Below the pieces are notes generated by a model. It did not search any database. It was not told the origin of the DNA and saw only the letters and a program-made list of their open reading frames with translations. Positions 55,325 through 63,715 of a DNA stretch of 64,000 nt are shown piece after piece; position 1 is the first letter of the stretch; the number at the start of each line of letters is the position of its first letter. Source of the stretch: an uncultured Lachnospiraceae bacterium (GTDB taxonomy: Bacteria; Bacillota; Clostridia; Lachnospirales; Lachnospiraceae); assembly GCA_949949005.1 (NCBI GenBank), contig CATLHM010000010.1:60774-124773 (forward strand). Reading direction: 5' to 3'. Made by a program: the position numbers and the translations under genes.

Positions 55325-55765
55325 TTGGAGACAAGGGGCGGATTTTATATCACGCAGATCAAGCAGCGGCAGGAGAGAATCTTTGAAAAACTGCTGAAGG
55401 AGAATGGGATAGAGATCAGCGGAGGACAGGGACGGATTCTTTTCGTCCTGTGGAAGAATGACAATCTGACTGTCAGTGAGATCAGCAGGAAGACGTCCCT
55501 TGCAAAAAACACGGTGTCCATCGTGGTGGACGGCATGGTGCGCAAGGGGATTCTGGCGCGAAATATCAATCCAGATAACCGCCGTCAGACCATCATATCT
55601 TTGACGGACTATGCAACTAACCTGCGGGAGAAATATGAAAAGGTATCCCAGCAGATGAATCATCTCTTTTATCGGGGATTTTCGGAGGAGGAAAGGGTGG
55701 AATTCGAGAGGTATCTGGCCCGTGTGCTGGACACGCTGACACAAGTGGAAGACGGCGAGGAATAG
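55325..55765 (+). CDS. MarR-family regulator
   Basis: A 146-residue winged-helix protein with probable TTG start (AGGGA upstream). GGQGRILFVLWKNDNLTVSEISRKTSLAKNTVSI and the wing DNRRQTIISLTDYA are typical of MarR. It lies 229 bp before a MATE pump gene on the same strand, an arrangement like MepR-MepA of staphylococci, so it may repress the pump. The pump promoter itself, however, has a MerR-type spacer. Confidence 0.85.
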   Translation: METRGGFYITQIKQRQERIFEKLLKENGIEISGGQGRILFVLWKNDNLTVSEISRKTSLAKNTVSIVVDGMVRKGILARNINPDNRRQTIISLTDYATNLREKYEKVSQQMNHLFYRGFSEEERVEFERYLARVLDTLTQVEDGEE

Positions 55766-55918
55766 GAATATTGGGGGCAGTCGAAAGATTCGTACCCCAA
55801 TATTTTTATTTTCCATTCCATTACCATCTACTAAAAGCATATGCGTCAGGTTTAAGAAGTCAATACTTTTATATGCAATTCAAGTGCAGAACAATTTTAA
55901 AATATTTCCAATTTATCC

Positions 55919-55949
55919 TTGACCGTACAGCTACTGTACGGTCTACAAT
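55919..55949 (+). promoter_or_regulatory. MerR-type promoter/operator, copy 2 (MATE gene)
   Basis: TTGACC (55919-55924), 19-bp spacer, TACAAT (55944-55949). The spacer holds a perfect inverted repeat GACCGTACAG-CTA-CTGTACGGTC. It lies 45 bp before the MATE start and is nearly identical to the element beside merR at 51952. Confidence 0.85.
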
Positions 55950-55993
55950 ATGTCACACAGGGAACAAAAACAAGGAAAATGGAGGGATAATTC

Positions 55994-57325
55994 ATGGAAA
56001 ACTTAAATGGATACGAAAAACCTGTAACCCTTGGAAATATTTTAAAATTCGCCGTACCAACGATTGCTATGACAGTGTTTATGTCCTTTTACACAATGGT
56101 TGACGGCCTGTTTGTGTCAAATCTGATCGGCACCGATGCGCTCTCCGCCATCAATCTGACGGCGCCCATCATCCAGCTTGTCACGGCCATCTCCACTATG
56201 CTTGCCACCGGAGGAAGCGCGGTGATTATGAAAAAGATGGGAGAGCAGAAAGTGGAGGAAGCCAGGGAGGATTTCACTTTTCTGATACTGGTGAATGTGA
56301 TTGTGGGAGTCGCCATGTGTGCAGTAGGTTATCTGACAATGGATCAGATTTTTGCCGGCATGAATCTTTCTGCAGATGTGGAGCGGTACTGTGTAGAGTA
56401 TTTAAGCCGCTATCTGGTGTTTACTGTGCCGATTCTTCTGATGAATAATTTCACCCTTTACATGATTGCCAGTGAAAAGGCAAATCTCTCCCTGATCTGT
56501 TCTGTGACGGGGGGCGTCCTGAATATGGCGCTTGATTATGTATTTATCGCCGGGTTTCATATGGGAATCAGCGGTGCAGCCATTGCCACAGGCCTTGGCT
56601 ATTCTGTGACAGCAGTGGTGGGATTATTTATTTTCGGCCGGAAAACGAGTCTCCTGCATTTCAAAAAACCGGTTTTCAGGTTTAAGGTTCTTGCAAACGC
56701 GGCTACCAATGGGTGCTCAGAGATGGCGACTGCCCTGGTGACGGGAATTATCACCATGATGTTCAACTGGACAATGCTGCATTATGTGGGAGAGGATGGG
56801 GTTGCGGCTGTCACCATCATAATGTATGTCCTGATGTTTGCAAGCTCCCTTTATACAGGCTATTCCTATGGGGTTGCGCCTATGATCAGCTACTACTATG
56901 GGGAACAGAACTATGGAAAGCTGAAAAAACTAATTGTGGTGAGCCTTAAGGTAATCGCAGGGATTTCTCTTGTGACGGTTGCGGCTTCCTTTATGCTGAC
57001 ACGGCCTTTGGTTTCGGTTTTTGCCCGCCCGGATAATCCGGTGCATGACTTGGCGGTAACGGGAAACAGGATCTGTACAATCGCCCTGCTTTTTATCGGC
57101 TTTAACATTTTTGCCAGTGGAATGTTTACCGCTTTATCCAATGGAGTGGTTTCGGCAGTCCTTGCATTTTCCCGATCCTTTGTGTTTATGCTGATTACTA
57201 TGATTGTGCTGCCTATCATCCTGGGAGTAAACGGAATCTGGCTGGCGACGCCTGCGGCGGAGCTGATGGCGCTTGCCCTGTCTGTGTTTATGCTCCTAAA
57301 ATACAGAAGGAGATATGGATACTGA
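55994..57325 (+). CDS. MATE-family multidrug efflux pump
   Basis: A 443-residue, 12-helix exporter of the MepA-like branch: VPTIAMTVFMSFYTMVDGLFVSNLIG at the start and the mirrored GVAPMISYYYGEQNYGKLKKL at the beginning of the second half. It exports cationic drugs or dyes using H+ or Na+. GGAGGG precedes the ATG. Regulation by the MerR protein at 51 kb is likely from the shared operator. Confidence 0.92.
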   Translation: MENLNGYEKPVTLGNILKFAVPTIAMTVFMSFYTMVDGLFVSNLIGTDALSAINLTAPIIQLVTAISTMLATGGSAVIMKKMGEQKVEEAREDFTFLILVNVIVGVAMCAVGYLTMDQIFAGMNLSADVERYCVEYLSRYLVFTVPILLMNNFTLYMIASEKANLSLICSVTGGVLNMALDYVFIAGFHMGISGAAIATGLGYSVTAVVGLFIFGRKTSLLHFKKPVFRFKVLANAATNGCSEMATALVTGIITMMFNWTMLHYVGEDGVAAVTIIMYVLMFASSLYTGYSYGVAPMISYYYGEQNYGKLKKLIVVSLKVIAGISLVTVAASFMLTRPLVSVFARPDNPVHDLAVTGNRICTIALLFIGFNIFASGMFTALSNGVVSAVLAFSRSFVFMLITMIVLPIILGVNGIWLATPAAELMALALSVFMLLKYRRRYGY

Positions 57326-57429
57326 GATATTAGGCCTTTGAAGCTCTGCCCTGAAAATAGGGAAAATTTGCAAAAAGTCAAAATCTATTGAAAAACTCCC
57401 GGTTCCAACACGCCCGGAATTGTGGTAGG

Positions 57430-57695
57430 ATTAGACATGGGAACTTGGTGTGTCCCAATCTACGGCAATCCTGCTTTTGCGAGAGCTAACTGACGAGGGC
57501 GTGCTGATGAAAAAAGGAAAAGATGGAGGCGAGGATATGTCCACGTTAAGTGAGATATTTGATAAGCGGAGATCGGACATATCCTGGTTTTAGCTATTTT
57601 ATGGATGGCTCTCGTCGTACATATAAAATTGGAGATATGGTTTTAAAGGGTAAGAAGATATATCCTGAGAGATTACGGTTACCTATGAAAATGTG
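57430..57695 (+). pseudogene. Decayed gene fragments (winged-helix and unidentified)
   Basis: One frame reads STAILLLRELTDEGVLMKKG, like the recognition helix and wing that end AlbA_2/RecG-like or Fic-associated regulators, and continues to a stop near 57592. A shifted frame then encodes GDRTYPGFSYFMDGSRRTYK and IGDMVLKGKKIYP, with a stop at about 57695. Both look like real protein but neither forms a complete gene. The 450-bp gap holds nothing else. Confidence 0.45.
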
Positions 57696-57779
57696 AGCGC
57701 TGCTTATCGGCTTACATGATTTGGCTTTGAGGGTGGAAAAAAGACGGTTCCCCTTTATGCCGCATTTTGCATCTGAAAT

Positions 57780-59528
57780 TCACAAGTTATTTCCGGACAG
57801 CTTTTTAGATGCTACAACGGTAAATTCCCCCGGTACTTTCTTGTTTGTCCAGGCCGGGTGCTCGTCAAATTTTTCCAAAAGGAATCCGCAGTTTATCACA
57901 GCGTTGATGATCTCGCTGACCGTATATTTTCTGTAAAGGCATTTGGGCATCTGCTTCCTGACCTCATCCTCATAAAAGCGGGCGTGGGCCATTTCTCCTT
58001 CAAAGACCTCCGCCCCAAAATAGTCCATGGCAGGCTGCTCAAAATGGAGAATATCCGATATTTTGGTAAAGGGATGAAAATCGCTGCAAATCATTTTTCC
58101 ATCCTGTTTCAGCAGAGTATACATGATACTCATAAATTCATCGATATCGTGAAAATAGTGCAGAATCCCTCCTTCCATGAATACCACATCGAAATAATTG
58201 CCATACTTATCCGTATTGATCTCTAAAATATCGCACACCTCATAATCAATTGAGGTTTTTGCAGCCTTTGCAGTCTCCAGCGCATATTTTTGATTGTCCT
58301 CTGAAATATCAAATACGGTTACCTCGGCGCCCAGAATAGCCAGGGGAATTGCCTTTTTTCCACAGGAACCGCATATATTTGCGATCCGCACATTTTCATA
58401 TCGGTCAAAATAATCAGCGTATCGCCTTAACATTCTCAGTGGATTTTCTCTGTCTTTTTTTGCCCGCTCGGTGGGAGTGCCGGAAGTTTTTACCCAAAAA
58501 TCGTAAGCGGAATATTCCCATGCTTTTTTGTTTTGAATGCGGTAATTCTCATGGTTTCCGATCCACTGCGCCACCATTTTATAGTACACAGAATCCTTTT
58601 GTGCATTCTCATAATAAAATGCCAGGGACTGTACGGGAACGGTAAGATGGTTGATCCGTACTAAATCCGTATTCCTGTACAGAAATGCATCCGAGTCCGG
58701 GGTGGGAGAGCCGCCATAAAACATACATCTGATTTTCATTCCCCTGTAGGGGACATCAAAAAACTTGAAATCATGATTGGTCTGTCTGGCTGGTCTGTCA
58801 TAGTGAAAGAAGTTTCTGACCATTTCCTCGTCCTTCCACTTAAAGGTCAGACAGATTTTTTCCAGGGGAAATTCCAGACCGTGGGCGAAAATCATTGTTT
58901 TGCCGTCCACCTTGAAAGGAATATTCTCCCGAAGCAGATGCTCTGTCAGGGAGCAGAGCAGGTTCCATTCCTTCTGAAACTGCATGTTTTCCGTATTGAT
59001 CTGATAGTTGATTTTTTGAGCTTCCATCCGTTTTCCTCCTTTATCTGGGATAAAGGTATTATAATAAGGAAGAAGCGGCTGGTCTTGTCCCTGACAATAA
59101 GATTTTGTCAGGTCATCCCGGTTCCACCCGCCCCGAAGCTCCACCCTGACCTGGAGGGGCAGGAAACGGTTGGCACTCTGGAATCCCCGCCGGACAAAGC
59201 TGGGCGGAAAGCCGTGAAATCTGGAAAAGGCTTTTGTGAAAGCCTCCGGTGTCTCATACCCATATTTATAGGCCAGCTCTATAACGGGAGTATTTGACGT
59301 AGACAGCTCCTGTGCCGCAAGGGTAAGCCGTCTGTTTCGGATATACTCCATCATGGTCATTTGGCATACGGTTTTGAAGAGGACGGAAAGAGACGATACG
59401 TTGACGAAAAAATGGGAGGCAATGATACCGGGAGTCAGCTCCTTCAAAAGATTTTCTTCCATGTAATCAATCACCTTTTGCAGGGTTTCAGGTGAAAAAA
59501 TGTTGATTTCTTTAAAATCAGGCGTCAT
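57780..59528 (-). CDS. AraC regulator fused to nucleotidyltransferase-like and methyltransferase domains
   Basis: 582 residues in one frame. Residues 12-115 are an AraC double helix-turn-helix at the N-terminus (IIASHFFVNVSSLSVLFKTV and IELAYKYGYETPEAFTKAFSRFHGFPPSF). Residues about 195-330 resemble a degenerate nucleotidyltransferase-fold domain (VDGKTMIFAHGLEFPLEKI, LTVPVQSLAFYYENAQ). From 375 on is a class I SAM-dependent methyltransferase (IANICGSCGKKAIPLAILGAEVTVFDIS, FDVVFMEGGILHYFHDID). GGAGG precedes the ATG. It may couple promoter activation to modification of a small molecule; function unknown. Confidence 0.8.
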   Translation of the reverse strand: MTPDFKEINIFSPETLQKVIDYMEENLLKELTPGIIASHFFVNVSSLSVLFKTVCQMTMMEYIRNRRLTLAAQELSTSNTPVIELAYKYGYETPEAFTKAFSRFHGFPPSFVRRGFQSANRFLPLQVRVELRGGWNRDDLTKSYCQGQDQPLLPYYNTFIPDKGGKRMEAQKINYQINTENMQFQKEWNLLCSLTEHLLRENIPFKVDGKTMIFAHGLEFPLEKICLTFKWKDEEMVRNFFHYDRPARQTNHDFKFFDVPYRGMKIRCMFYGGSPTPDSDAFLYRNTDLVRINHLTVPVQSLAFYYENAQKDSVYYKMVAQWIGNHENYRIQNKKAWEYSAYDFWVKTSGTPTERAKKDRENPLRMLRRYADYFDRYENVRIANICGSCGKKAIPLAILGAEVTVFDISEDNQKYALETAKAAKTSIDYEVCDILEINTDKYGNYFDVVFMEGGILHYFHDIDEFMSIMYTLLKQDGKMICSDFHPFTKISDILHFEQPAMDYFGAEVFEGEMAHARFYEDEVRKQMPKCLYRKYTVSEIINAVINCGFLLEKFDEHPAWTNKKVPGEFTVVASKKLSGNNL

Positions 59529-59549
59529 TTTTGTTCCTCCGAGAAAAAG

Positions 59550-59578
59550 ATTATATCACCTTGCTTCCTGACGCTCAA
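59550..59578 (-). promoter_or_regulatory. Promoter of the AraC-methyltransferase fusion
   Basis: On the minus strand TTGAGC (59578-59573), 17 bp, then consensus TATAAT (59555-59550), 22 bases before the start codon. The -35 box overlaps the palindrome listed next. Confidence 0.7.
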
Positions 59579-59589
59579 CCTTAGGTTGA
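59575..59589. promoter_or_regulatory. Palindromic operator in divergent promoter region
   Basis: TCAACCT-T-AGGTTGA, a perfect 7-bp inverted repeat around one base, covering the -35 box of the leftward gene. The XRE protein encoded divergently is a candidate ligand. Confidence 0.55.
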
Positions 59590-59620
59590 TAATTATTTTT
59601 TTCCCTTAAAGGAGAATGGA

Positions 59621-59649
59621 TTGTAAATTTTGATCTGAATCCCTAAAAT
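59621..59649 (+). promoter_or_regulatory. Probable promoter of the XRE-BtrH-like gene
   Basis: TTGTAA, 17-bp spacer, TAAAAT, ending 41 bp before the ATG at 59690. Confidence 0.45.
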
Positions 59650-59689
59650 ATAATTACAGCGCTGACGACAAAGCGGAGGTGAAAGAGAA

Positions 59690-61510
59690 ATGATCGATAT
59701 GGAGAAATTTGCAAAGAGGCTCTCTGCCCTGCGCAGGGAGCGGGGCTATACCGGGGAAGGGCTTGCGCAGCGGCTGCAGGTGAGTCCCCAGGCAGTCTCC
59801 AAATGGGAAAACGGCAGATGCCTTCCCGAGACGGCCATCCTTCCGGAGCTGGCAAAAGCCCTGGATTGCAGTATTGATTCTCTGCTGCTGCCTGGGGAGC
59901 TGTTGATTCTGGAAGCGGTTTATACGGACGGGCAGACGCAGATTCCGGTGACACAGTTTGTGAACAGTATGGTGCGGGACAGCCGGCTGAATATCCGGGT
60001 GAGTACACAGTTGATCGGCGTCGCTCTTAAAAGCGACAGACTAAAGCTGCTGACGGTAAAATATCAGACGCCCGGGGGAATCTATTATTCCTTTGCCTTG
60101 CAGAACGAAAATTTTGTGTTGGATAAGGAAAGTATCGGATTTTCGGAGGACACGGGAAGGCTTCGGGTGATCGGCGCTTATTATGGAAATGAAAAGAGCT
60201 GTACCTGTGTTATGGGGAAGTTGGAACACTATCAATATTTTAAGTGGGACCGGATAATGGTGAATCACGAAACCTTTCCCAGTGATACGGCCAGCGATGA
60301 CACGGAATACCTCACACTCATCTATCTGAATCCGGAGGGGATTCAAGTGGTCAGTTGTCCGGAAAATGAGACTCTTTATTATGGGGAAAACCGCACACGC
60401 TTTGTGTTGCGGGATCATTCCGGACGGATTCTGAAGGATATTATGAGACTGGCCTGGGAAAAGGGAATGGAATGTCCGTGGGCAGGCTCCCTTTATGCGG
60501 CGCTCCGGTACCTGGGGGAGCCTTACACCTATCAACAGATCATGGGGATGAGTGGCGCCTGCTACCGGATATGCTTTACCGATGTGTGGGATTTTAGCTG
60601 TACGGATGCTCTTGTGGCTTTTGATTATCTGGAGCCGCTCTCTAAGGCCCTGGGATATGCTTTCCGCATGGCGGACAGGCTGGAGAAGCAGGAGCGGAAG
60701 GCGGAGCGTATGTCGATCATGGAGGACATTCAAAACGGCAGGCCGGTGCTGGCGATCAATCTGCGGGTGGCCCCTGAGTGGGGTCTCATTACAGGATATA
60801 CGGACGGGGGAAACCGTTTTCTCTGCCGTACCTATTTTGATAAAGAGGTCTTTGACGCACTGGAAGAGGAAAAAGCGCAGAACCCGGAAGAGAAAAAAGC
60901 TCAGAACCAGAAAGAGACCAGAGAGCTTGCGGAGAATGGAGGGTATCTTTTCAGTGATTTCTGGCCTTTCCTCATCCTCCATTTCGGGGAAAAGAAAGAA
61001 ACTCCGCCGCCGCTTGCTATTCTGAAAGCCTCTCTGGAGGTTTTGGTCAGCTCCTTCCATGCGGGGAAGAACAGGGGGTATTATCAGGGGCGGGAGGCTT
61101 ATGAGGCATGGATGAGAGGGCTTTTGGAGGAAGCTGATTTTGACCTGGAAAATGACTGGGAAAAGGTTTTGAGGCGCCTTAGCGTAAATGACAATATGCT
61201 CTGCCATTTGATAGATTCCCGGCAGGCCGCGGCCTGCTGGCTGAAGGAAAATATTGCCCTGCTGGACGGAAAAGAAAAAGAGGCTCTGGGCCGGATCGCG
61301 AAGAACTGTCAGAAAATCGCGGATATGGCTTTGACATTTCGGGAAAAGGTGGGGCGTTTATCCGCATGTGAGATTCAATATAATACCATTTGTTTTTTCG
61401 GTGCGGATACGCCCGCGCTTCGCAAGGAGCAGGCTAAGCTGCTGGGAGATGCACTTAAGCTGGAGGAGGAGAGCAGTAATCTGGCGGAAGGAATATTGGA
61501 AATGGAATAG
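59690..61510 (+). CDS. XRE regulator fused to a BtrH-like/papain-fold domain
   Basis: 606 residues. An XRE helix-turn-helix at 6-62 (LAQRLQVSPQAVSKWENGRCLPE) is followed by a beta-rich region (75-255) and a domain that resembles the N-terminal part of BtrH, the butirosin acyltransferase, and C39-type papain folds: CPWAGSLYAALRYLGEPYTYQQIMG near 265 with a candidate nucleophilic Cys, and GRPVLAINLRV..WGLITGYTDGG near 350. A Glu/Lys-rich insertion follows at about 390-415. GGAGGTGA precedes the start. The same fold recurs in the gene at 62.6 kb. Confidence 0.7.
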   Translation: MIDMEKFAKRLSALRRERGYTGEGLAQRLQVSPQAVSKWENGRCLPETAILPELAKALDCSIDSLLLPGELLILEAVYTDGQTQIPVTQFVNSMVRDSRLNIRVSTQLIGVALKSDRLKLLTVKYQTPGGIYYSFALQNENFVLDKESIGFSEDTGRLRVIGAYYGNEKSCTCVMGKLEHYQYFKWDRIMVNHETFPSDTASDDTEYLTLIYLNPEGIQVVSCPENETLYYGENRTRFVLRDHSGRILKDIMRLAWEKGMECPWAGSLYAALRYLGEPYTYQQIMGMSGACYRICFTDVWDFSCTDALVAFDYLEPLSKALGYAFRMADRLEKQERKAERMSIMEDIQNGRPVLAINLRVAPEWGLITGYTDGGNRFLCRTYFDKEVFDALEEEKAQNPEEKKAQNQKETRELAENGGYLFSDFWPFLILHFGEKKETPPPLAILKASLEVLVSSFHAGKNRGYYQGREAYEAWMRGLLEEADFDLENDWEKVLRRLSVNDNMLCHLIDSRQAAACWLKENIALLDGKEKEALGRIAKNCQKIADMALTFREKVGRLSACEIQYNTICFFGADTPALRKEQAKLLGDALKLEEESSNLAEGILEME

Positions 61511-61597
61511 GGCAGGCATCGGTGTAGGGTAGTATATGGCATATGGGGGCTGGCACACTGATTGATCTTATATTTGTGTGGCAGCCCTGTACGGAAG

Positions 61598-62590
61598 CTA
61601 TTGCTTTATATATCTTTGATTCTTGCTGTTAGGTTTATCCGGCAAAGTCATCCTTATTACCCCCAATTCCACCGCCGGATTAATGTAATTTTTTCGCAGT
61701 GTTTCCTTGGACTTAAGCCCCAATGCAGCCATAATTGCATTAGAAGTATATGGCACATCAAACTCCATAACCTCCAGCATGCGTTTTACATATTCAGATG
61801 TCTCAGCGTTTGATTTATGAATCTGCGAGATCAATTCCTCTAATATTTGATTAATCATGTCCAGCATAAACTCTATAAAAATATCTGAATTTCCATTCAC
61901 ATGAGATTTGGCTATTGCATCGTAATATTCTGCTTGAAATCTTTCAATCTGACTCTCCAGCGGAATATATTCGAAGATATTTCTCCAACGGTATAAAAAA
62001 ACAGTATGCCACAATCTGGCCATTCTCCCATTGCCATCGGCAAATGGATGAATAAACGCAAACTCATAGTGAAATACAGCCGACATGATAAGAGGATGAA
62101 CGACGCCTTCATTTTTTTTCACCCAGGATAACAAATCTTTCATCAATTCATTGACCATATGAGGCGGAGGCGCGACAAAAATACATTCGTCTCCTGAAAA
62201 TACGCCTTCTTCCCCTTTTCTGAATATACCTGATTCGTTTACTGTTCTGTAAGTCATGATACCGTGAATCTTTTTTAATTCAGATATACTTGTCGGATCT
62301 ATTTCAGCGATCCTTTTATAGGCTTCATATGCATTTTTGACTTCCTGTATTTCTTTTTGATCGCCTAAAACCAGATGGCCGTTTATAACATCCCTGACTT
62401 CTGACAAAGATAATGAATTGGCTTCAATTTTTAAAGAAGAATGAATCGACCTGATTCTGTTATTTCTTCTTAAATGGGGTTTCGACTCCAATTCCTTATG
62501 ACTGCTGATTTTGCCAACCTTTTCAGATATATCCGAGACGAGTTCAAGCATTCTGTTTGAAATTGTATACGGCGGTTCATAGTGTTCCAT
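61598..62590 (-). CDS. Fic-domain AMP-transferase with winged-helix tail
   Basis: About 330 residues. ATG 62590 fits GGAG better than the ATG at 62596. The active loop HPFADGNGR (about 181-189) is complete, with catalytic His and both glycine contacts. The N-terminal inhibitory helix motif SSLKIEANSLSL (about 51-62) carries the Glu that normally blocks ATP, so this is a class II, self-inhibited Fic protein. The C-terminal 70 residues form a winged helix (TSNAIMAALGLKSKETLRKN). It modifies a protein target by AMPylation; target unknown. Confidence 0.9.
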   Translation of the reverse strand: MEHYEPPYTISNRMLELVSDISEKVGKISSHKELESKPHLRRNNRIRSIHSSLKIEANSLSLSEVRDVINGHLVLGDQKEIQEVKNAYEAYKRIAEIDPTSISELKKIHGIMTYRTVNESGIFRKGEEGVFSGDECIFVAPPPHMVNELMKDLLSWVKKNEGVVHPLIMSAVFHYEFAFIHPFADGNGRMARLWHTVFLYRWRNIFEYIPLESQIERFQAEYYDAIAKSHVNGNSDIFIEFMLDMINQILEELISQIHKSNAETSEYVKRMLEVMEFDVPYTSNAIMAALGLKSKETLRKNYINPAVELGVIRMTLPDKPNSKNQRYIKQ

Positions 62591-62647
62591 TCGCATTACT
62601 CCATCTTGCTTATTATCTTACTTATTATCTTACCCGCTTTTGAGAAT

Positions 62648-63715
62648 TTAATCAATATCCTTTTGCAAAGACAGACATTCCTGCAGTAAATGGGACACCT
62701 GACGGTCTATGGCGAATAATTCCTGGAACAGGGATTTCAGTTCTGCCCTGGCAGAGGATTGATCCAGCAATTCATGGATATTGTGGGGCAGACAATAGTG
62801 AGTCTGCGGCGAAACACCCAGAAGCCCCCAAATTTTCCACGCCTGGTCATGAAAACGGAGATGTAAATCGGATGCTTCCAAAAGTAATTTTTTGCATTTC
62901 TTATTGTTCAGCATAGGCACCAGTGTGTTTCGATAACATTCCGATGCATGCCACCTGGTTTCTATGGTAAGGCCATTGATCTGATTCAGCCACTTACCAA
63001 GCTTTTTCCCATCCAATTCCGTTTCCAGCTTTTGATAGATCTTTTGCTCCAGTTTGTTCCTGCTGCCGGTATTTAAGTGATGAATCATATGATCGAGAGA
63101 TTCGGACAGGGAAATCGGGCTGTCGTATGGATCTGTTATGAAAACCATTTTGCTGAGTTTTTCGTACCAATTTTTATTAAGCTGTGGCAAGTGGCGGGCT
63201 TTCATTAGGTAAGGAAGATTTTTGCCATCATGGTATCCCGTTATCACCGCCCACAAATCGCCAAGCCCCAATTTCATTAAGACAGGCCGGTTTTCCTCGA
63301 CCGACTGCTTTATTCTGTCAAACAGAATATTTTCTGGTGTATTTTGGTTCATTGATTCATAGCGGTAACCGAAGGCATATAAAGCCAGGGACAGCCGGTC
63401 AAGGGCGGTCTCTGAAAATTCGCCTGCCATGTATGGTTTATCGTACGAATCACCGATCTCCTTATCGATCCAAAAATACGCGCAGCCTGTTATCGTAATC
63501 AAATATTGATAGATTTGGAGGTGATGCTTATTCAGAAAGGATTCTGTTTTACAACTGCCGCACCGTATACAGTTGCGCTGGTATTTGCCGCAGAAAAAGG
63601 GGGTTTCTTCTGTGTAAGCGTTCCGGTACAGGAGAATGGTAGAAAGGGCGCCAAAAAATGTGTTTCTCTGCGCATCTACGGGGAAGGAGACTAAGCCCTC
63701 AATACATTTTGTCAT
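62648..63715 (-). CDS. BtrH-like protein, stand-alone paralogue
   Basis: 355 residues, start supported by GGAGGT. It shows the same layout as the second half of the XRE fusion protein at 59.7 kb: QRNTFFGALSTILLYRNAYTEE at the start, LALYAFGYRYESM, ENRPVLMKLGLGDLWAVITGYHDGK in the middle, and ISLSESLDHMIHHLNTG followed by a helical tail. The Cys seen in the CPWAG segment of the fusion protein is Asn-Thr here, so it may be inactive. A Cys-rich segment CGKYQRNCIRCGSC near 42-55 might bind metal. It is 58 bp upstream of fic on the same strand and probably co-transcribed with it. Confidence 0.65.
   Translation of the reverse strand: MTKCIEGLVSFPVDAQRNTFFGALSTILLYRNAYTEETPFFCGKYQRNCIRCGSCKTESFLNKHHLQIYQYLITITGCAYFWIDKEIGDSYDKPYMAGEFSETALDRLSLALYAFGYRYESMNQNTPENILFDRIKQSVEENRPVLMKLGLGDLWAVITGYHDGKNLPYLMKARHLPQLNKNWYEKLSKMVFITDPYDSPISLSESLDHMIHHLNTGSRNKLEQKIYQKLETELDGKKLGKWLNQINGLTIETRWHASECYRNTLVPMLNNKKCKKLLLEASDLHLRFHDQAWKIWGLLGVSPQTHYCLPHNIHELLDQSSARAELKSLFQELFAIDRQVSHLLQECLSLQKDID

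Noticed and set aside
55220..55840. 206-codon frame antisense to MarR
   Set aside because: The MarR helix-turn-helix on the plus strand explains the region.
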